The position numbers and the translations under genes were made by a program. From Polynucleobacter asymbioticus QLW-P1DMWA-1 (GTDB lineage: Bacteria; Pseudomonadota; Gammaproteobacteria; Burkholderiales; Burkholderiaceae), in the NCBI RefSeq assembly GCF_000016345.1, contig NC_009379.1, forward strand, positions 1,984,001 through 2,048,000: DNA of 64,000 bases, in the 5' to 3' direction. Of the stretch, positions 37,280-46,914 are shown one piece after another. The number at the start of each line of letters is the position of its first letter. Position 1 is the stretch's first letter. The notes under the pieces are model-generated. The model ran no database searches. It was given only the letters and a program-made list of their open reading frames with translations, and had not been told where the DNA came from.

Positions 37280-37289
37280 ATTATAGAAT
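37280..37289. promoter_or_regulatory. Overlapping divergent -10 elements, rhodanese and gpmA
   Basis: Minus strand TATAAT (37280-37285) ends six bases before ATG 37273. Plus strand TAGAAT (37284-37289) ends six bases before ATG 37296. The two hexamers share two base pairs, so the polymerases should compete. Neither gene has a Shine-Dalgarno. Confidence 0.55.
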
Positions 37290-37295
37290 GGCTCT

Positions 37296-37985
37296 ATGAA
37301 ACAACTTGTCCTTATTCGTCATGGCGAATCTGCCTGGAACCTTGAAAACCGCTTTACTGGCTGGGCGGACGTTGACTTAACCCCAAAAGGCGCAGAACAA
37401 GCGCTCGCTGCAGGTGAACATCTTCGTAAAGCAGGCTATGAATTTGATGTGGCTTACACCTCTGTTTTGCGGCGTGCTATTCGCACACTTTGGCATGTAC
37501 AAGATGCTATGGATTTAATGTGGCTTCCTGTGGTTCACAGTTGGAGACTAAATGAGCGTCATTACGGCGCACTAACAGGTCTTAATAAAGCAGAAACGGC
37601 AGCTCAATATGGCGACGAGCAAGTTCACATTTGGCGTCGCTCATACGATATTAGGCCTCCGTTACTTGAGGCAGATGATGAGCGTAATCCAAAAAATGAT
37701 AGCCGTTATGCAAAACTTAATGAATCCGATATTCCACTTGGTGAATGTCTTAAAGACAACGTGGAGCGCGTACTACCTTTATGGAATGAATCTATCGCTC
37801 CTGCACTCAAAGCAAATAAAAGAGTATTACTAGTCGCACATGGTAATAGCATTCGTTCATTAATTAAGTATCTTGATCAAATGTCTGATGAAGCCATTAT
37901 GGAAGTAAATGTTCCCAATGGCATTCCACTAGTCTATGAGCTAGATGACAACCTCAAGCCTATTCAACACTTTTACTTGGATTAA
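37296..37985 (+). CDS. gpmA: 2,3-bisphosphoglycerate-dependent phosphoglycerate mutase
   Basis: Interconverts 3- and 2-phosphoglycerate in glycolysis and gluconeogenesis. The phosphohistidine motif is [10 protein letters not shown], with [15 protein letters not shown] and the second catalytic His in VAHGNSIR. Length 229 residues. ctpA follows after 13 bases. Confidence 0.97.
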   Translation: MKQLVLIRHGESAWNLENRFTGWADVDLTPKGAEQALAAGEHLRKAGYEFDVAYTSVLRRAIRTLWHVQDAMDLMWLPVVHSWRLNERHYGALTGLNKAETAAQYGDEQVHIWRRSYDIRPPLLEADDERNPKNDSRYAKLNESDIPLGECLKDNVERVLPLWNESIAPALKANKRVLLVAHGNSIRSLIKYLDQMSDEAIMEVNVPNGIPLVYELDDNLKPIQHFYLD

Positions 37986-37998
37986 AGCAAAAGAAAAC

Positions 37999-39432
37999 AT
38001 GCGTCAATTTCTCAAGAAGTTTGCCCTCATTACTATTGGCCTTATTGCTGGTGTGACAGCCACCATACAGCTTTCAGCTACCGCCCAACAAGGTACTCAG
38101 TTGCCGCTAGACGAAGCTCGCACCTTAGCAAATGTCCTCAGTTACATTCAAAAAGAATATGTCGAGCCGGTTGACGATAAGAAACTACTCACCGAAGCCA
38201 CCAAAGGTATGGTGAGCAGCTTGGATCCACACTCCACCTTCTTGGATAAAAAAGATTTTGCTGAGATGCAAGAGATGACATCCGGAAAGTTTGCTGGTCT
38301 AGGAATTGAAATTACTTCAGAAGATGGTGTAGTTAAAGTTTTGAATCCTATTGAAGATAGCCCTGCTGCACGCGCCGGATTGCAAGCAGGCGACTTAATC
38401 ACCCGCCTTGATGACAAACCTGTTCGCGGCATGTCTTTGGATAAAGCAGTTCGTACAATGCGTGGTGAACCAGGAACAAAAATTACCCTTACGGTATATC
38501 GTAAAAGTGAAGAGCGTAGTTTTCCTGTCACGATTACCCGTGCAGAAATTAAAGTGCAATCTGTTAAGACCAAAATTTTAGACAACGATATTGCTTGGGT
38601 GCGTATTACCAGCTTTCAAGAACGCACTGTTCCAGACCTTGCTAAAAAATTAACTGAAATTGCTAAGCAAGATCCAAAGCTCAAGGGCGTTATTTTAGAT
38701 CTCCGTAACAACGGTGGTGGCCTGCTACAAGGCGCAGTTGGCGTTGCAGCAGCCTTTTTGCCGGCAGATGCGGTTATCGTATCAACTAAAGGTCAATCAG
38801 CAGATTCTAAGCAGGTGTTTAATGCCACTCCTGCCATGTATCGTCTTGGTGAAGCGGGTGATCCACTCGCTGGCGTGCCTGAAATGTTTAAAAAGATACC
38901 GATGGTCGTTCTAGTCAATGCATACTCAGCATCTGCTTCTGAGATTGTTGCTGGCGCATTACAAGATTACAAACGCGCAACCATTATTGGCAAAACTACT
39001 TTTGGTAAAGGCTCGGTACAAACGGTACGCCCATTAACCAGTGATTCAGCACTAAAAATTACTACCGCCTATTACTACACACCAAGCGGCAAATCGATTC
39101 AAGCCTATGGAATTAAGCCAGATATCCCAGTTGACCAAAATAAAGATGGTGATCCCGATGATGTCTTAATCACCCGTGAAATTGATAGTGAAAAGCATTT
39201 GCGCAATAAACAATCTGCAGAAGATAAGTTAATTGCTGATCGTGAAAAACGTCGTCTTGAAGAGCTTCAACGCATTGAAGAGAAAAATGCGAAGAAAACT
39301 CCTGAAGAAAAAGAGAAAGAGAAAAACAAGAAGCCAACAGAACTGGGTAGCGCTGATGATTTCATGCTTACCCAGGCTGTCGCTTATATCAATGGTCAGC
39401 CAGTAAAACGCTCTTCATCTAAGCTTGAGTAA
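37999..39432 (+). CDS. ctpA: S41 family C-terminal processing peptidase
   Basis: Periplasmic serine protease. A signal anchor (residues ~5-30, ending ATAQQ) is followed by a PDZ domain (~80-165, GLGIEITSEDG...GLQAGDLI) and the S41 core with the Ser in NAYSASASEIVAG and the Lys in GKTTFGKGSVQ, a Ser-Lys dyad. The C-terminal ~80 residues are highly charged with KEKEKNKK runs. Start at ATG 37999, 477 residues. Substrate unknown. Confidence 0.95.
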   Translation: MRQFLKKFALITIGLIAGVTATIQLSATAQQGTQLPLDEARTLANVLSYIQKEYVEPVDDKKLLTEATKGMVSSLDPHSTFLDKKDFAEMQEMTSGKFAGLGIEITSEDGVVKVLNPIEDSPAARAGLQAGDLITRLDDKPVRGMSLDKAVRTMRGEPGTKITLTVYRKSEERSFPVTITRAEIKVQSVKTKILDNDIAWVRITSFQERTVPDLAKKLTEIAKQDPKLKGVILDLRNNGGGLLQGAVGVAAAFLPADAVIVSTKGQSADSKQVFNATPAMYRLGEAGDPLAGVPEMFKKIPMVVLVNAYSASASEIVAGALQDYKRATIIGKTTFGKGSVQTVRPLTSDSALKITTAYYYTPSGKSIQAYGIKPDIPVDQNKDGDPDDVLITREIDSEKHLRNKQSAEDKLIADREKRRLEELQRIEEKNAKKTPEEKEKEKNKKPTELGSADDFMLTQAVAYINGQPVKRSSSKLE

Positions 39433-39458
39433 ACCCCTCCTGAATTTGGAGCTTAGCG

Positions 39459-40211
39459 ATGAATGATGAGCAGCTGCTTCGTTACTCAAGACATCTCCTC
39501 CTTGAGGATATTGATGTTGAGGGTCAAGAGAAGCTTCTTAATTCGCACGCGCTAGTCATTGGTGCTGGCGGTCTAGGCTGTGCTGCAGCACCCTATCTAG
39601 CTGCAGCTGGCCTTGGACATATCACCCTCATTGATCATGATGAGGTAGAGATAACCAATCTTCAGCGCCAAATAATGCATACAGAAAGTAGCATTGGAAA
39701 AAGTAAGGTGGATTCTGGGAAACACTTTCTTTGCCAACTCAATTCTGGTGTTCGCATTCAAACAGTTCAAGCCAAAGTCACTAAGTCGATATTGGATGAC
39801 TTATTACCAAGCGTAGACATTGTTTTAGATTGCACTGATAACTTTCAAACACGACACCTCATCAATGCAAGCTGCGTGCAATATCAAATCCCTCTAGTTT
39901 CAGGATCAGCCTTACGTTTTGATGGTCAAATAACCGTCTTTGATCTGCGAAACACAGCTTCACCTTGCTATGCCTGTATCTTCTCTCCCGATGAAACATT
40001 CGAAGAAGTGAGCTGCTCTAGTATGGGAATCTTTTCACCACTCGTAGGCATCATTGGCTCGATTCAAGCCGCTCAAGCCCTGCAAGTTCTGATTGGGTTT
40101 GGAGAGCCTTTAGTAGGCCGGATGCTGCTCTGGAATGCCCGGGCCACCAATATTGATGAGATTCGGATTGCGCGCAACACTGAATGCTCAGTATGCGGCA
40201 AAGCCCATTAA
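39459..40211 (+). CDS. moeB: HesA/MoeB/ThiF family E1-like adenylyltransferase
   Basis: Activates the C-terminus of a ubiquitin-like sulfur carrier by adenylation, for molybdopterin or thiazole synthesis. Nucleotide motif GAGGLGCAAAPYLAAAGLG, DHDEVEITNLQRQ, and zinc cysteines CYAC and CSVCG. No rhodanese domain is attached. The 250-residue length suits MoeB, but ThiF cannot be excluded as no carrier gene is nearby. GGAG lies seven bases before the ATG. Confidence 0.9.
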   Translation: MNDEQLLRYSRHLLLEDIDVEGQEKLLNSHALVIGAGGLGCAAAPYLAAAGLGHITLIDHDEVEITNLQRQIMHTESSIGKSKVDSGKHFLCQLNSGVRIQTVQAKVTKSILDDLLPSVDIVLDCTDNFQTRHLINASCVQYQIPLVSGSALRFDGQITVFDLRNTASPCYACIFSPDETFEEVSCSSMGIFSPLVGIIGSIQAAQALQVLIGFGEPLVGRMLLWNARATNIDEIRIARNTECSVCGKAH

Positions 40212-40215
40212 GGCT

Positions 40216-41967
40216 TTAAGAAAATAAACGCTCCAAGGCTTTTGCTTGAGCCTCTGGCTCATACGCCTTTAAGACCCTTGGTATGCGCGCTTTTAACATC
40301 CCAACATTTGCCTTCAAAATCTCCCGCTTCACTAGCAGTAGCTGACTAAAGTGCATTGAGAAATCAGTTAACCCCAAGGCAAGCAACAATTTAGTAAGAG
40401 CAGGATCACCGGCCATCTCACCACAAACAGCGATAGGTATATTCGCTCGTTTAGCCTGGTCAATAATATTAGCTAATAGATTCAAAATCGCAGGATGAAG
40501 CGGATCATATAAGTGCGCAACTGCGTGATCAGCCCGATCAATTGCCAGGGTGTACTGAATTAAATCGTTAGTACCAATCGAGAGAAAGTCGAAACGATTA
40601 ATAAACAAAGGTAGAACTAAAGCAGCAGCCGGAATCTCAATCATGGCGCCCACTTGAATATTAGGATTAAAAGCTTGGCCACGTTGATGTAACTGCTGCT
40701 TCGCTTTTTCAATCAAGCGGAACGTTTCATCAATTTCTTTAGCATGTGCCAACATGGGAATCATGATGCGAGCTTGGCCATGCGCAGAGGCCCGCAAGAT
40801 TGCTCTTAACTGAGTTAAGAAAATCTCTGGTTCAGTTAACGACCAACGAATTGCACGCAAGCCTAATGGCGATGTCCCCGTTTGAGAAACATCGACACCT
40901 GCGCCTAAGGCCTTATCCGCGCCGACATCAATAGTTCGGATGTTGACTGGCAACCCATGCATTAAATCGACTACACGCCGATATTCTTGATATTGTTGAT
41001 CTTCATCAGGCAAAGCTTGATTACGATCCATGAATAAAAATTCTGAGCGAAATAACCCAACCCCTACAGCACCAAGCTTAAGTGCCTGAATTGCATCTTC
41101 AGGCAATTCAATATTCGCAAATAGTTCAATATCTACGCGATCCAAGGTTTCGGTACGAGCATGCTTGAGTTGCTGAAGTTTGCGGACCTCTTTTAAGCCC
41201 TGTGTTTGCAACTTTCGATACTCAGCAAGCAACTGCTCACCAGGAGCAACCACGACAACTCCTTGCTCACCGTCCAAGATTAACCAATCGCCATGACGAA
41301 TCATTTCGCTCGCATGGCGAACACCAACCACCGCTGGAATCTCCATACTTCTAGCAACAATCGCAGTATGCGAAGTTTTGCCACCTAGATCAGTTACAAA
41401 GCCGGTAAATGCATGCTCTTTGAAGCGCAACATGTCGTGTGGCGCGATATCATGAGCCACAATAATTGAATCAGCATCAACATCTGTTGGCGAGAAAGAA
41501 TCCGTGTGACCTAGAGAATCTTTTTTCTGGGCATTGAGCGCTTTAATGACTCTCTCAGCCACCTGACGAATATCGTTAGCTCGCTCTTTTAAATAGGGAT
41601 CTTCAATTTCTGCAAACTGCTCAAGCAGGTCATTGAGCTCAGTTGTTAGAGCCCAGGCGGCATTCATACGTTGTGTACGAATGAGCTTCATGGGCTTTTC
41701 GGCTAAGGCCGGGTCAGCCAAAATCATACCGTGAACATCTAAAAAAGCCGCCATCTCTTGTGGGGCATCTTTAGGTAATCCCTGGCGCAGCTGCTCTAGT
41801 TCCAAACGAACTTGATCAAATGCATCCAATAATTTTTGTACTTCGGATTCTTCTTTTCCAACTTCAACTAAGTAATGACTAACTTCTAAAGCTGCACGCG
41901 ATATCAAAACAGCCTTGCCAATGGCAATGCCTTTCGATACCGGAATTCCGTGCAGCGCAAAAGTCAT
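40216..41967 (-). CDS. ptsI: Phosphoenolpyruvate-protein phosphotransferase, enzyme I
   Basis: Transfers phosphate from PEP to HPr. The phosphohistidine is in GGKTSHTAIVARS (about residue 195), followed by the PEP-utilising barrel with GVGLFRSEFLFM and the catalytic Cys in IAVCGEMAGDP. Length 583 residues. It ends the gshA-gshB-IIA-ptsH-ptsI operon. With no IIB/IIC genes seen, a regulatory role is likely. Confidence 0.97.
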   Translation of the reverse strand: MTFALHGIPVSKGIAIGKAVLISRAALEVSHYLVEVGKEESEVQKLLDAFDQVRLELEQLRQGLPKDAPQEMAAFLDVHGMILADPALAEKPMKLIRTQRMNAAWALTTELNDLLEQFAEIEDPYLKERANDIRQVAERVIKALNAQKKDSLGHTDSFSPTDVDADSIIVAHDIAPHDMLRFKEHAFTGFVTDLGGKTSHTAIVARSMEIPAVVGVRHASEMIRHGDWLILDGEQGVVVVAPGEQLLAEYRKLQTQGLKEVRKLQQLKHARTETLDRVDIELFANIELPEDAIQALKLGAVGVGLFRSEFLFMDRNQALPDEDQQYQEYRRVVDLMHGLPVNIRTIDVGADKALGAGVDVSQTGTSPLGLRAIRWSLTEPEIFLTQLRAILRASAHGQARIMIPMLAHAKEIDETFRLIEKAKQQLHQRGQAFNPNIQVGAMIEIPAAALVLPLFINRFDFLSIGTNDLIQYTLAIDRADHAVAHLYDPLHPAILNLLANIIDQAKRANIPIAVCGEMAGDPALTKLLLALGLTDFSMHFSQLLLVKREILKANVGMLKARIPRVLKAYEPEAQAKALERLFS

Positions 41968-41969
41968 TC

Positions 41970-42239
41970 TTATTCGCCCTCTCCGAAGCGGTCATTAATT
42001 AATGCTGTGAGAGCTTGCATCGCCTCATCTGCCTTCTCGCCGACAGTCTCAAGGGTTACCGTGCTTCCAATACCTGCGGCTAGCATCATGACGCCCATAA
42101 TGCTCTTGGCATTGATTTGACGACCATTACGTGACAACAATATTTCACAAGGAAATTGGGCTGCCAGTTGAGATAACTTCGCCGAGGCTCTTGCATGAAG
42201 CCCTAATTTATTAATAATTTCAATTTCAGCAACTGGCAT
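41970..42239 (-). CDS. ptsH: Phosphocarrier protein HPr
   Basis: An 89-residue HPr with the EI-phosphorylated histidine in KLGLHARAS (residue ~15) and the regulatory serine in KSIMGVMML (residue ~46), the target of HprK. Two bases from ptsI and 16 bases after the IIA gene. Confidence 0.97.
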   Translation of the reverse strand: MPVAEIEIINKLGLHARASAKLSQLAAQFPCEILLSRNGRQINAKSIMGVMMLAAGIGSTVTLETVGEKADEAMQALTALINDRFGEGE

Positions 42240-42255
42240 TCTCTAACCGTTCCTT

Positions 42256-42678
42256 TTAATCTTGATTTACCTTGGTACCAAGGCGCAATATTCCATTTTG
42301 GCCACCAGCCAGTGCCTTTTGCGCAAGCCCCTCTAAGTCTTCACCTCGATGCGAGATACAGCGCATCAACATTGGCAGATTTAGTCCTGCGAGCACAATA
42401 ATTGGGGCATTTAATCCTGATAAGGGGCCAAGCGACTCTAACTTTGACGCGACATTTGCGGGGGTTGCCCCCATTACATCGGTCAGAATAAGGACGCCAT
42501 TACCGCTATTCACGCCATAGGCTGCCTTCATCACTCGATCGAAACTTGCCTTAGTATCTTCATGCGGCGGAATATCTACCGCCCTAACGCGTTCCGGCAG
42601 AGAGCCAAAAGTGTGCTCTACAAAATTCAACATTGAACTTGCAATGGGGGTATGTGCAACGATTACGATTCCAGTCAT
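42256..42678 (-). CDS. Mannose-type PTS IIA component
   Basis: EIIA-Man-like protein of 140 residues, with the phosphorylated His in IVIVAHTPIA and the DVMGATPANVASK motif. I start at ATG 42678, one base after the gshB stop. No cognate IIB, IIC or IID is seen in the window, so it probably acts as a phosphorylation-dependent regulator rather than a transporter part. Confidence 0.93.
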   Translation of the reverse strand: MTGIVIVAHTPIASSMLNFVEHTFGSLPERVRAVDIPPHEDTKASFDRVMKAAYGVNSGNGVLILTDVMGATPANVASKLESLGPLSGLNAPIIVLAGLNLPMLMRCISHRGEDLEGLAQKALAGGQNGILRLGTKVNQD

Positions 42679-42679
42679 G

Positions 42680-43621
42680 TTATGACACTGCCTTCTCAAG
42701 TGCTTTCAACCAAAATTGTGGGACATCGAAGCTACTTTGTTCTGTAATTTCAACAAAACAAGTTGGGCTAGTTACATTAATTTCAGTAAGGAAACCACCA
42801 ATGAGATCTAGTCCAACCAAGAATAAACCACGTTGATAAAGAATTGGAGCAAGTTTTTCCGCAATACGTTTTTCTGTTTCAGTAAGCAGCATAGCAACTC
42901 CTTTGCCACCTGCGGCTAAGTTGCCACGAATTTCACTGCCCTGTGGAATGCGAGCCAATGCATATGGCACCACTTCTCCACCAATCAGGAGTACCCGTTT
43001 ATCGCCTTGTGCAATTTCTGGCAAGAAACGCTGAATCATGAGTGTTCGAGCACCATTCTCGCCAAGTGTTTCAACAATGCTAGCTAAATTGAGCCCATCT
43101 GGACCAACTCGGAAAACACCCATGCCGCCCATGCCATCCAAGGGCTTAATCACAATATCTTGATGAATTTTATGAAACGCCTCAACGGCACCAAGCTCTC
43201 GTGTCACTAATGTTGGTGGAATTAAATCAGGAAATTCTGTAATAGCTAGTTTTTCGGAATGCTCGCGAACTGCCGCAGGTTCATTGAAAACTTTAGCGCC
43301 TTGTCTTACAGCGGCAGATAGTAACCAAGTTGTATTGAGATACTCAATATCAAAAGGGGGGTCTGTTCTCATTAATATTGCAGAGAATGAATTTAATGCA
43401 CGCGCCTCTGAAGCTCCTAACTCAAACCAAGAAGTAGAGCTCGGTTTAATAAGCAATGATTGACAATCGGCAACTACAAGATTTTCTTTCCAGAGAATAT
43501 TGCGGCTTTCACAAAACCACAGATGATGCCCCGCTTCTTGCGCAACACGCATCATTGCCAAAGTGGAGTCTTTTTTAATCTTGAAAGATTCAAGCGGATC
43601 GGCAATAAATAAAAGATTCAT
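42680..43621 (-). CDS. gshB: Glutathione synthetase
   Basis: ATP-grasp enzyme that joins glycine to gamma-glutamylcysteine. MNLLFIADPLESFKIKKDST at the N-terminus, KPLDGMGGMGVFRV in the ATP-grasp loop and NVTSPTCFVEI near the end are characteristic. ATG 43621 gives 313 residues and leaves 28 bases to gshA. It shares an operon with gshA and the PTS genes. Confidence 0.97.
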   Translation of the reverse strand: MNLLFIADPLESFKIKKDSTLAMMRVAQEAGHHLWFCESRNILWKENLVVADCQSLLIKPSSTSWFELGASEARALNSFSAILMRTDPPFDIEYLNTTWLLSAAVRQGAKVFNEPAAVREHSEKLAITEFPDLIPPTLVTRELGAVEAFHKIHQDIVIKPLDGMGGMGVFRVGPDGLNLASIVETLGENGARTLMIQRFLPEIAQGDKRVLLIGGEVVPYALARIPQGSEIRGNLAAGGKGVAMLLTETEKRIAEKLAPILYQRGLFLVGLDLIGGFLTEINVTSPTCFVEITEQSSFDVPQFWLKALEKAVS

Positions 43622-43649
43622 GGGCTTTAGCGGGTGTAACAACTGCTGT

Positions 43650-44948
43650 TTAGGAAACTTCCATATCGGGGTCTGTTCTCTCAAGCTCGAGGGATGAGGC
43701 CAATAAAGCTAAACGGGCCACAACACCATACAAATAGAAGCGATTAGGCGCCGCACTACCTGGCTTAGCACTCATGTCGGGCATCGAGTTCTGTTCAAAT
43801 GCGAGCGGAACAAAATGCATACCAGGGGCATTCAGATTTTCATCTGGACCGCGGTCTGTATGCACTCTGTAGAAGCCGCCAATGACATAGCGGTCAATCA
43901 TATACACCACAGGCTCAGCAACGGCTTCATTGACCTTCTCAAAGGTATATACACCCTCCTGAATCAATACATCACTTACCTCAAGACCTTCTTTAACCAC
44001 GCTCATCTTGTTACGATCTTTGCGGTTTAAGCCTTTGAGTTGTGCAGGGTCGTTAACAACCATCACACCCATACCGTAGGTACCTGCATCAGCTTTAACT
44101 ACGACATACGGCTTGTCTTTGATGCCATATTCTCGATATTTCTTTGCAGTCTTTTTCAGCACTTGCTCGACAGCTGCTTGAAGCTCGTCCTCACCCTTGC
44201 GCTCATGGAAATTAATATTCGAGCAACTTGTAAAGTAAGGATTAATCATCCATGGATCAATATCAACCACCTTAGCAAACTTCTTTGCCACCTCTTCATA
44301 AGCTGCAAAGTGATTAGACTTGCGACGCACATGCCAGCCGGCATGGAGCCCAGGCAAGAGGTACTGCTCATGAATGTTTTCTAAGATAGGAGGAATCCCA
44401 GCAGACAAATCATTGTTGAGCAAAATAGAGCAAGGATCGAAATCTTTTAAGCCCAAGCGCTGGTTCTTAAGACCCAAGCGAGACAAAGGCTCCATTAACA
44501 AACGGTTGCCATCAGGCAACTCAATCCAAGTAGGTTTTTTAATTTCTTCTGAAAAGGTTCCTAGTCGAACATTGAGTCCGGCTTGGCGCAGGATAGAAGA
44601 TAAGCGAGCAATATTTTGCAAATAAAAAGTATTGCGAGTATGGCGCTCTGGTATCAACAGTAAATTTTTGGCTTCTGGGCAGATCTTCTCAATCGCTGCC
44701 ATTGCAGCTTGAACCGCCAGAGGCAACATTTGGGGCGATAAATTATTAAAGCCGCCAGGAAAAAGGTTGGTATCTACAGGAGCTAGCTTAAAGCCAGAGT
44801 TCCGGAGATCGACCGAACAATAGAAAGGCGGAGTATGTTCTTGCCATTCAAGCCTAAACCAGCGCTCAATCGTCGGGGTTGCTTCAAGAACCTTTGACTC
44901 TAATTCGAGCAAAGGGCCACTTAGGGCAGTAATTAGATGTGGAACCAT
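43650..44948 (-). CDS. gshA: Glutamate-cysteine ligase, ATP-grasp-like proteobacterial type
   Basis: First step of glutathione synthesis. The 432-residue protein belongs to the class first seen in Acidithiobacillus, distinct from E. coli GshA: PVDTNLFPGGFNNL, VVKADAGTYGMGVMVV and YRVHTDRGPDENLN are its landmarks. ATG 44948 is preceded by TACAAT at exactly six bases and no Shine-Dalgarno. It leads the operon with gshB and three PTS genes. Confidence 0.95.
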   Translation of the reverse strand: MVPHLITALSGPLLELESKVLEATPTIERWFRLEWQEHTPPFYCSVDLRNSGFKLAPVDTNLFPGGFNNLSPQMLPLAVQAAMAAIEKICPEAKNLLLIPERHTRNTFYLQNIARLSSILRQAGLNVRLGTFSEEIKKPTWIELPDGNRLLMEPLSRLGLKNQRLGLKDFDPCSILLNNDLSAGIPPILENIHEQYLLPGLHAGWHVRRKSNHFAAYEEVAKKFAKVVDIDPWMINPYFTSCSNINFHERKGEDELQAAVEQVLKKTAKKYREYGIKDKPYVVVKADAGTYGMGVMVVNDPAQLKGLNRKDRNKMSVVKEGLEVSDVLIQEGVYTFEKVNEAVAEPVVYMIDRYVIGGFYRVHTDRGPDENLNAPGMHFVPLAFEQNSMPDMSAKPGSAAPNRFYLYGVVARLALLASSLELERTDPDMEVS

Positions 44949-44954
44949 TCCACC

Positions 44955-44960
44955 ATTGTA
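44955..44960 (-). promoter_or_regulatory. -10 hexamer TACAAT of gshA, leaderless arrangement
   Basis: On the minus strand TACAAT ends six bases before the ATG. The region further upstream is the amt terminator, so the gshA promoter begins right behind it. No clear -35. Confidence 0.5.
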
Positions 44961-44979
44961 AGATTTTTTAAAAGAAAGA

Positions 44980-45001
44980 CGCGGGATCCTAGGATCCCGC
45001 G
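44980..45001 (-). terminator. Perfect 22-base palindrome, terminator of amt
   Basis: CGCGGGATCC, TA, GGATCCCGCG: every base pairs when folded. On the minus strand it follows the amt stop by about 50 bases and is followed by TCTTTCTTTT. It insulates the porin-glnK-amt operon from gshA. Confidence 0.85.
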
Positions 45002-45053
45002 CTTAAAACTAGGCAGCTAACCAAAGCCGCCCAGTGAGGGGTAAATCTACAGA

Positions 45054-46538
45054 TTAAGACTCGTAAGCAGACTCACCATGTGAGCTGATATCCAAGCCTT
45101 CGCGCTCTTCTTCTTCCTTTACACGCAAACCGATCACGATATCGATCAATTTGAAGGCTACGAAAGAAACTACGCCTGACCAAATAACAGTGGTAATCAC
45201 GCCTTGCGCCTGAATCCACAATTGGCTAGCAATAGAGTAGTCAGGAGCAACTGCATTTGCTACGTAATCCCAAATGCCAGAGCCACCCAATGCTGGATCA
45301 GCAAATACACCAGTCAACAATGCACCAGTAATACCGCCTACGCCGTGAACACCGAATACGTCCAAAGTATCGTCTGAACCCAAAATCTTCTTGAGACCAG
45401 TAACACCCCAGAGGCAAACTACACCAGCGATTAAACCAATAATGATTGAGCCCATTGGGCCAGCAAAACCAGCTGCAGGAGTAATAGCAACCAAACCAGC
45501 TACGCAACCAGAAGCAGCGCCCAACATCGAAGGCTTGCCTTTGAGAACCCACTCAGCTACAGACCAGCCCAATACAGCAGCAGCAGTTGCTAAATAAGTA
45601 TTTACGAAAGCCAATGCAGCGCTACCGTTTGCTTCGAGTGCTGAACCAGCATTGAAACCAAACCAGCCGAACCACAAGAGAGCAGCGCCAGTCATTACAT
45701 AAACTAAGTTGTGTGGCTTCATTGCTTCTTTACCGTAGCCCAAACGCTTGCCGATAACAAAGGAGCCAACCAAACCAGCGACCGCAGCATTGATATGCAC
45801 AACAGTACCACCAGCAAAGTCGAGAACACCTTTTTGCCACAACCAACCAGCACGAGCAGTAATTGCTTCGAGTGATGCAGCATCTTTGATGTCATCAGGA
45901 CCAGGCCAGAACCAAACCATGTGAGCGATTGGCAAGTAGCTAAATGTGAACCAAATGATCATGAATACTAAGATTGCAGAGAACTTAGCGCGCTCAGCAA
46001 AAGAACCAATGATCAAACAGCAAGTGATGGTTGCGAACACTGCTTGGAAAGCCATGAATACGTATTCAGGAATCACAACACCTTTACTAAAGGTTGCTGC
46101 TACTGAATCTGGATTCATACCACCCAAGAACAGACGATCTAATCCACCAACGAATGCTCCGCCTTCCGTGAACGCAAAGCTATAGCCATAGATAGCCCAT
46201 AACACTGTGATCATAGAAAAGACCATGAAACATTGCATACAGATAGACAAGATATTCTTGCTACGTGTTAAGCCGCCGTAGAACAAAGCCAAGCCAGGAA
46301 GCGTCATCAACAACACTAACGCTGTACAAACCATCATCCAGGCAGTATCACCTTTATTGCACTTTTCAGAGCAAAGAACGGGTGCAGGTTCTGCGGCTGC
46401 TGGAGTTGCGGCAGGAGCAGTAACTGCTGGTTTTTTAACTTCATCAGCATGCGCTGGTGAAGTCACTATTACACCAGTAGCGCCAATAGCCAAGGCCATC
46501 GCACCACCAGCAACAAGTCGTTTCATCCAAGTTAACAT
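45054..46538 (-). CDS. amt: Ammonium transporter Amt
   Basis: Trimeric ammonium channel of the inner membrane. A cleavable signal peptide (MLTWMKRLVAGG... ending SPAHA) is followed by an Ala/Pro-rich linker (~residues 30-55) and eleven helices with the Amt signature (DFAGGTVVHINAAVAGLVG) and the twin-His pore residues in that segment and in FGVHGVGGITG. Length 494 residues from ATG 46538, which has GAGAGG upstream. Amt is plugged by GlnK, its neighbour. Confidence 0.96.
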   Translation of the reverse strand: MLTWMKRLVAGGAMALAIGATGVIVTSPAHADEVKKPAVTAPAATPAAAEPAPVLCSEKCNKGDTAWMMVCTALVLLMTLPGLALFYGGLTRSKNILSICMQCFMVFSMITVLWAIYGYSFAFTEGGAFVGGLDRLFLGGMNPDSVAATFSKGVVIPEYVFMAFQAVFATITCCLIIGSFAERAKFSAILVFMIIWFTFSYLPIAHMVWFWPGPDDIKDAASLEAITARAGWLWQKGVLDFAGGTVVHINAAVAGLVGSFVIGKRLGYGKEAMKPHNLVYVMTGAALLWFGWFGFNAGSALEANGSAALAFVNTYLATAAAVLGWSVAEWVLKGKPSMLGAASGCVAGLVAITPAAGFAGPMGSIIIGLIAGVVCLWGVTGLKKILGSDDTLDVFGVHGVGGITGALLTGVFADPALGGSGIWDYVANAVAPDYSIASQLWIQAQGVITTVIWSGVVSFVAFKLIDIVIGLRVKEEEEREGLDISSHGESAYES

Positions 46539-46551
46539 TTTGAACCTCTCT

Positions 46552-46902
<351 letters not shown>

Positions 46903-46914
46903 TCAGGGAAATAA

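Noticed and set aside
38148..38585. 145-codon open frame antisense to ctpA
   Set aside because: It mirrors the PDZ region codons; no independent start signal or recognisable domain.
44980..45001. Perfect palindrome as a phage attachment or restriction-linked site
   Set aside because: Its position after the amt stop and the following T-rich tract explain it as a terminator; no integrase or duplication is nearby.
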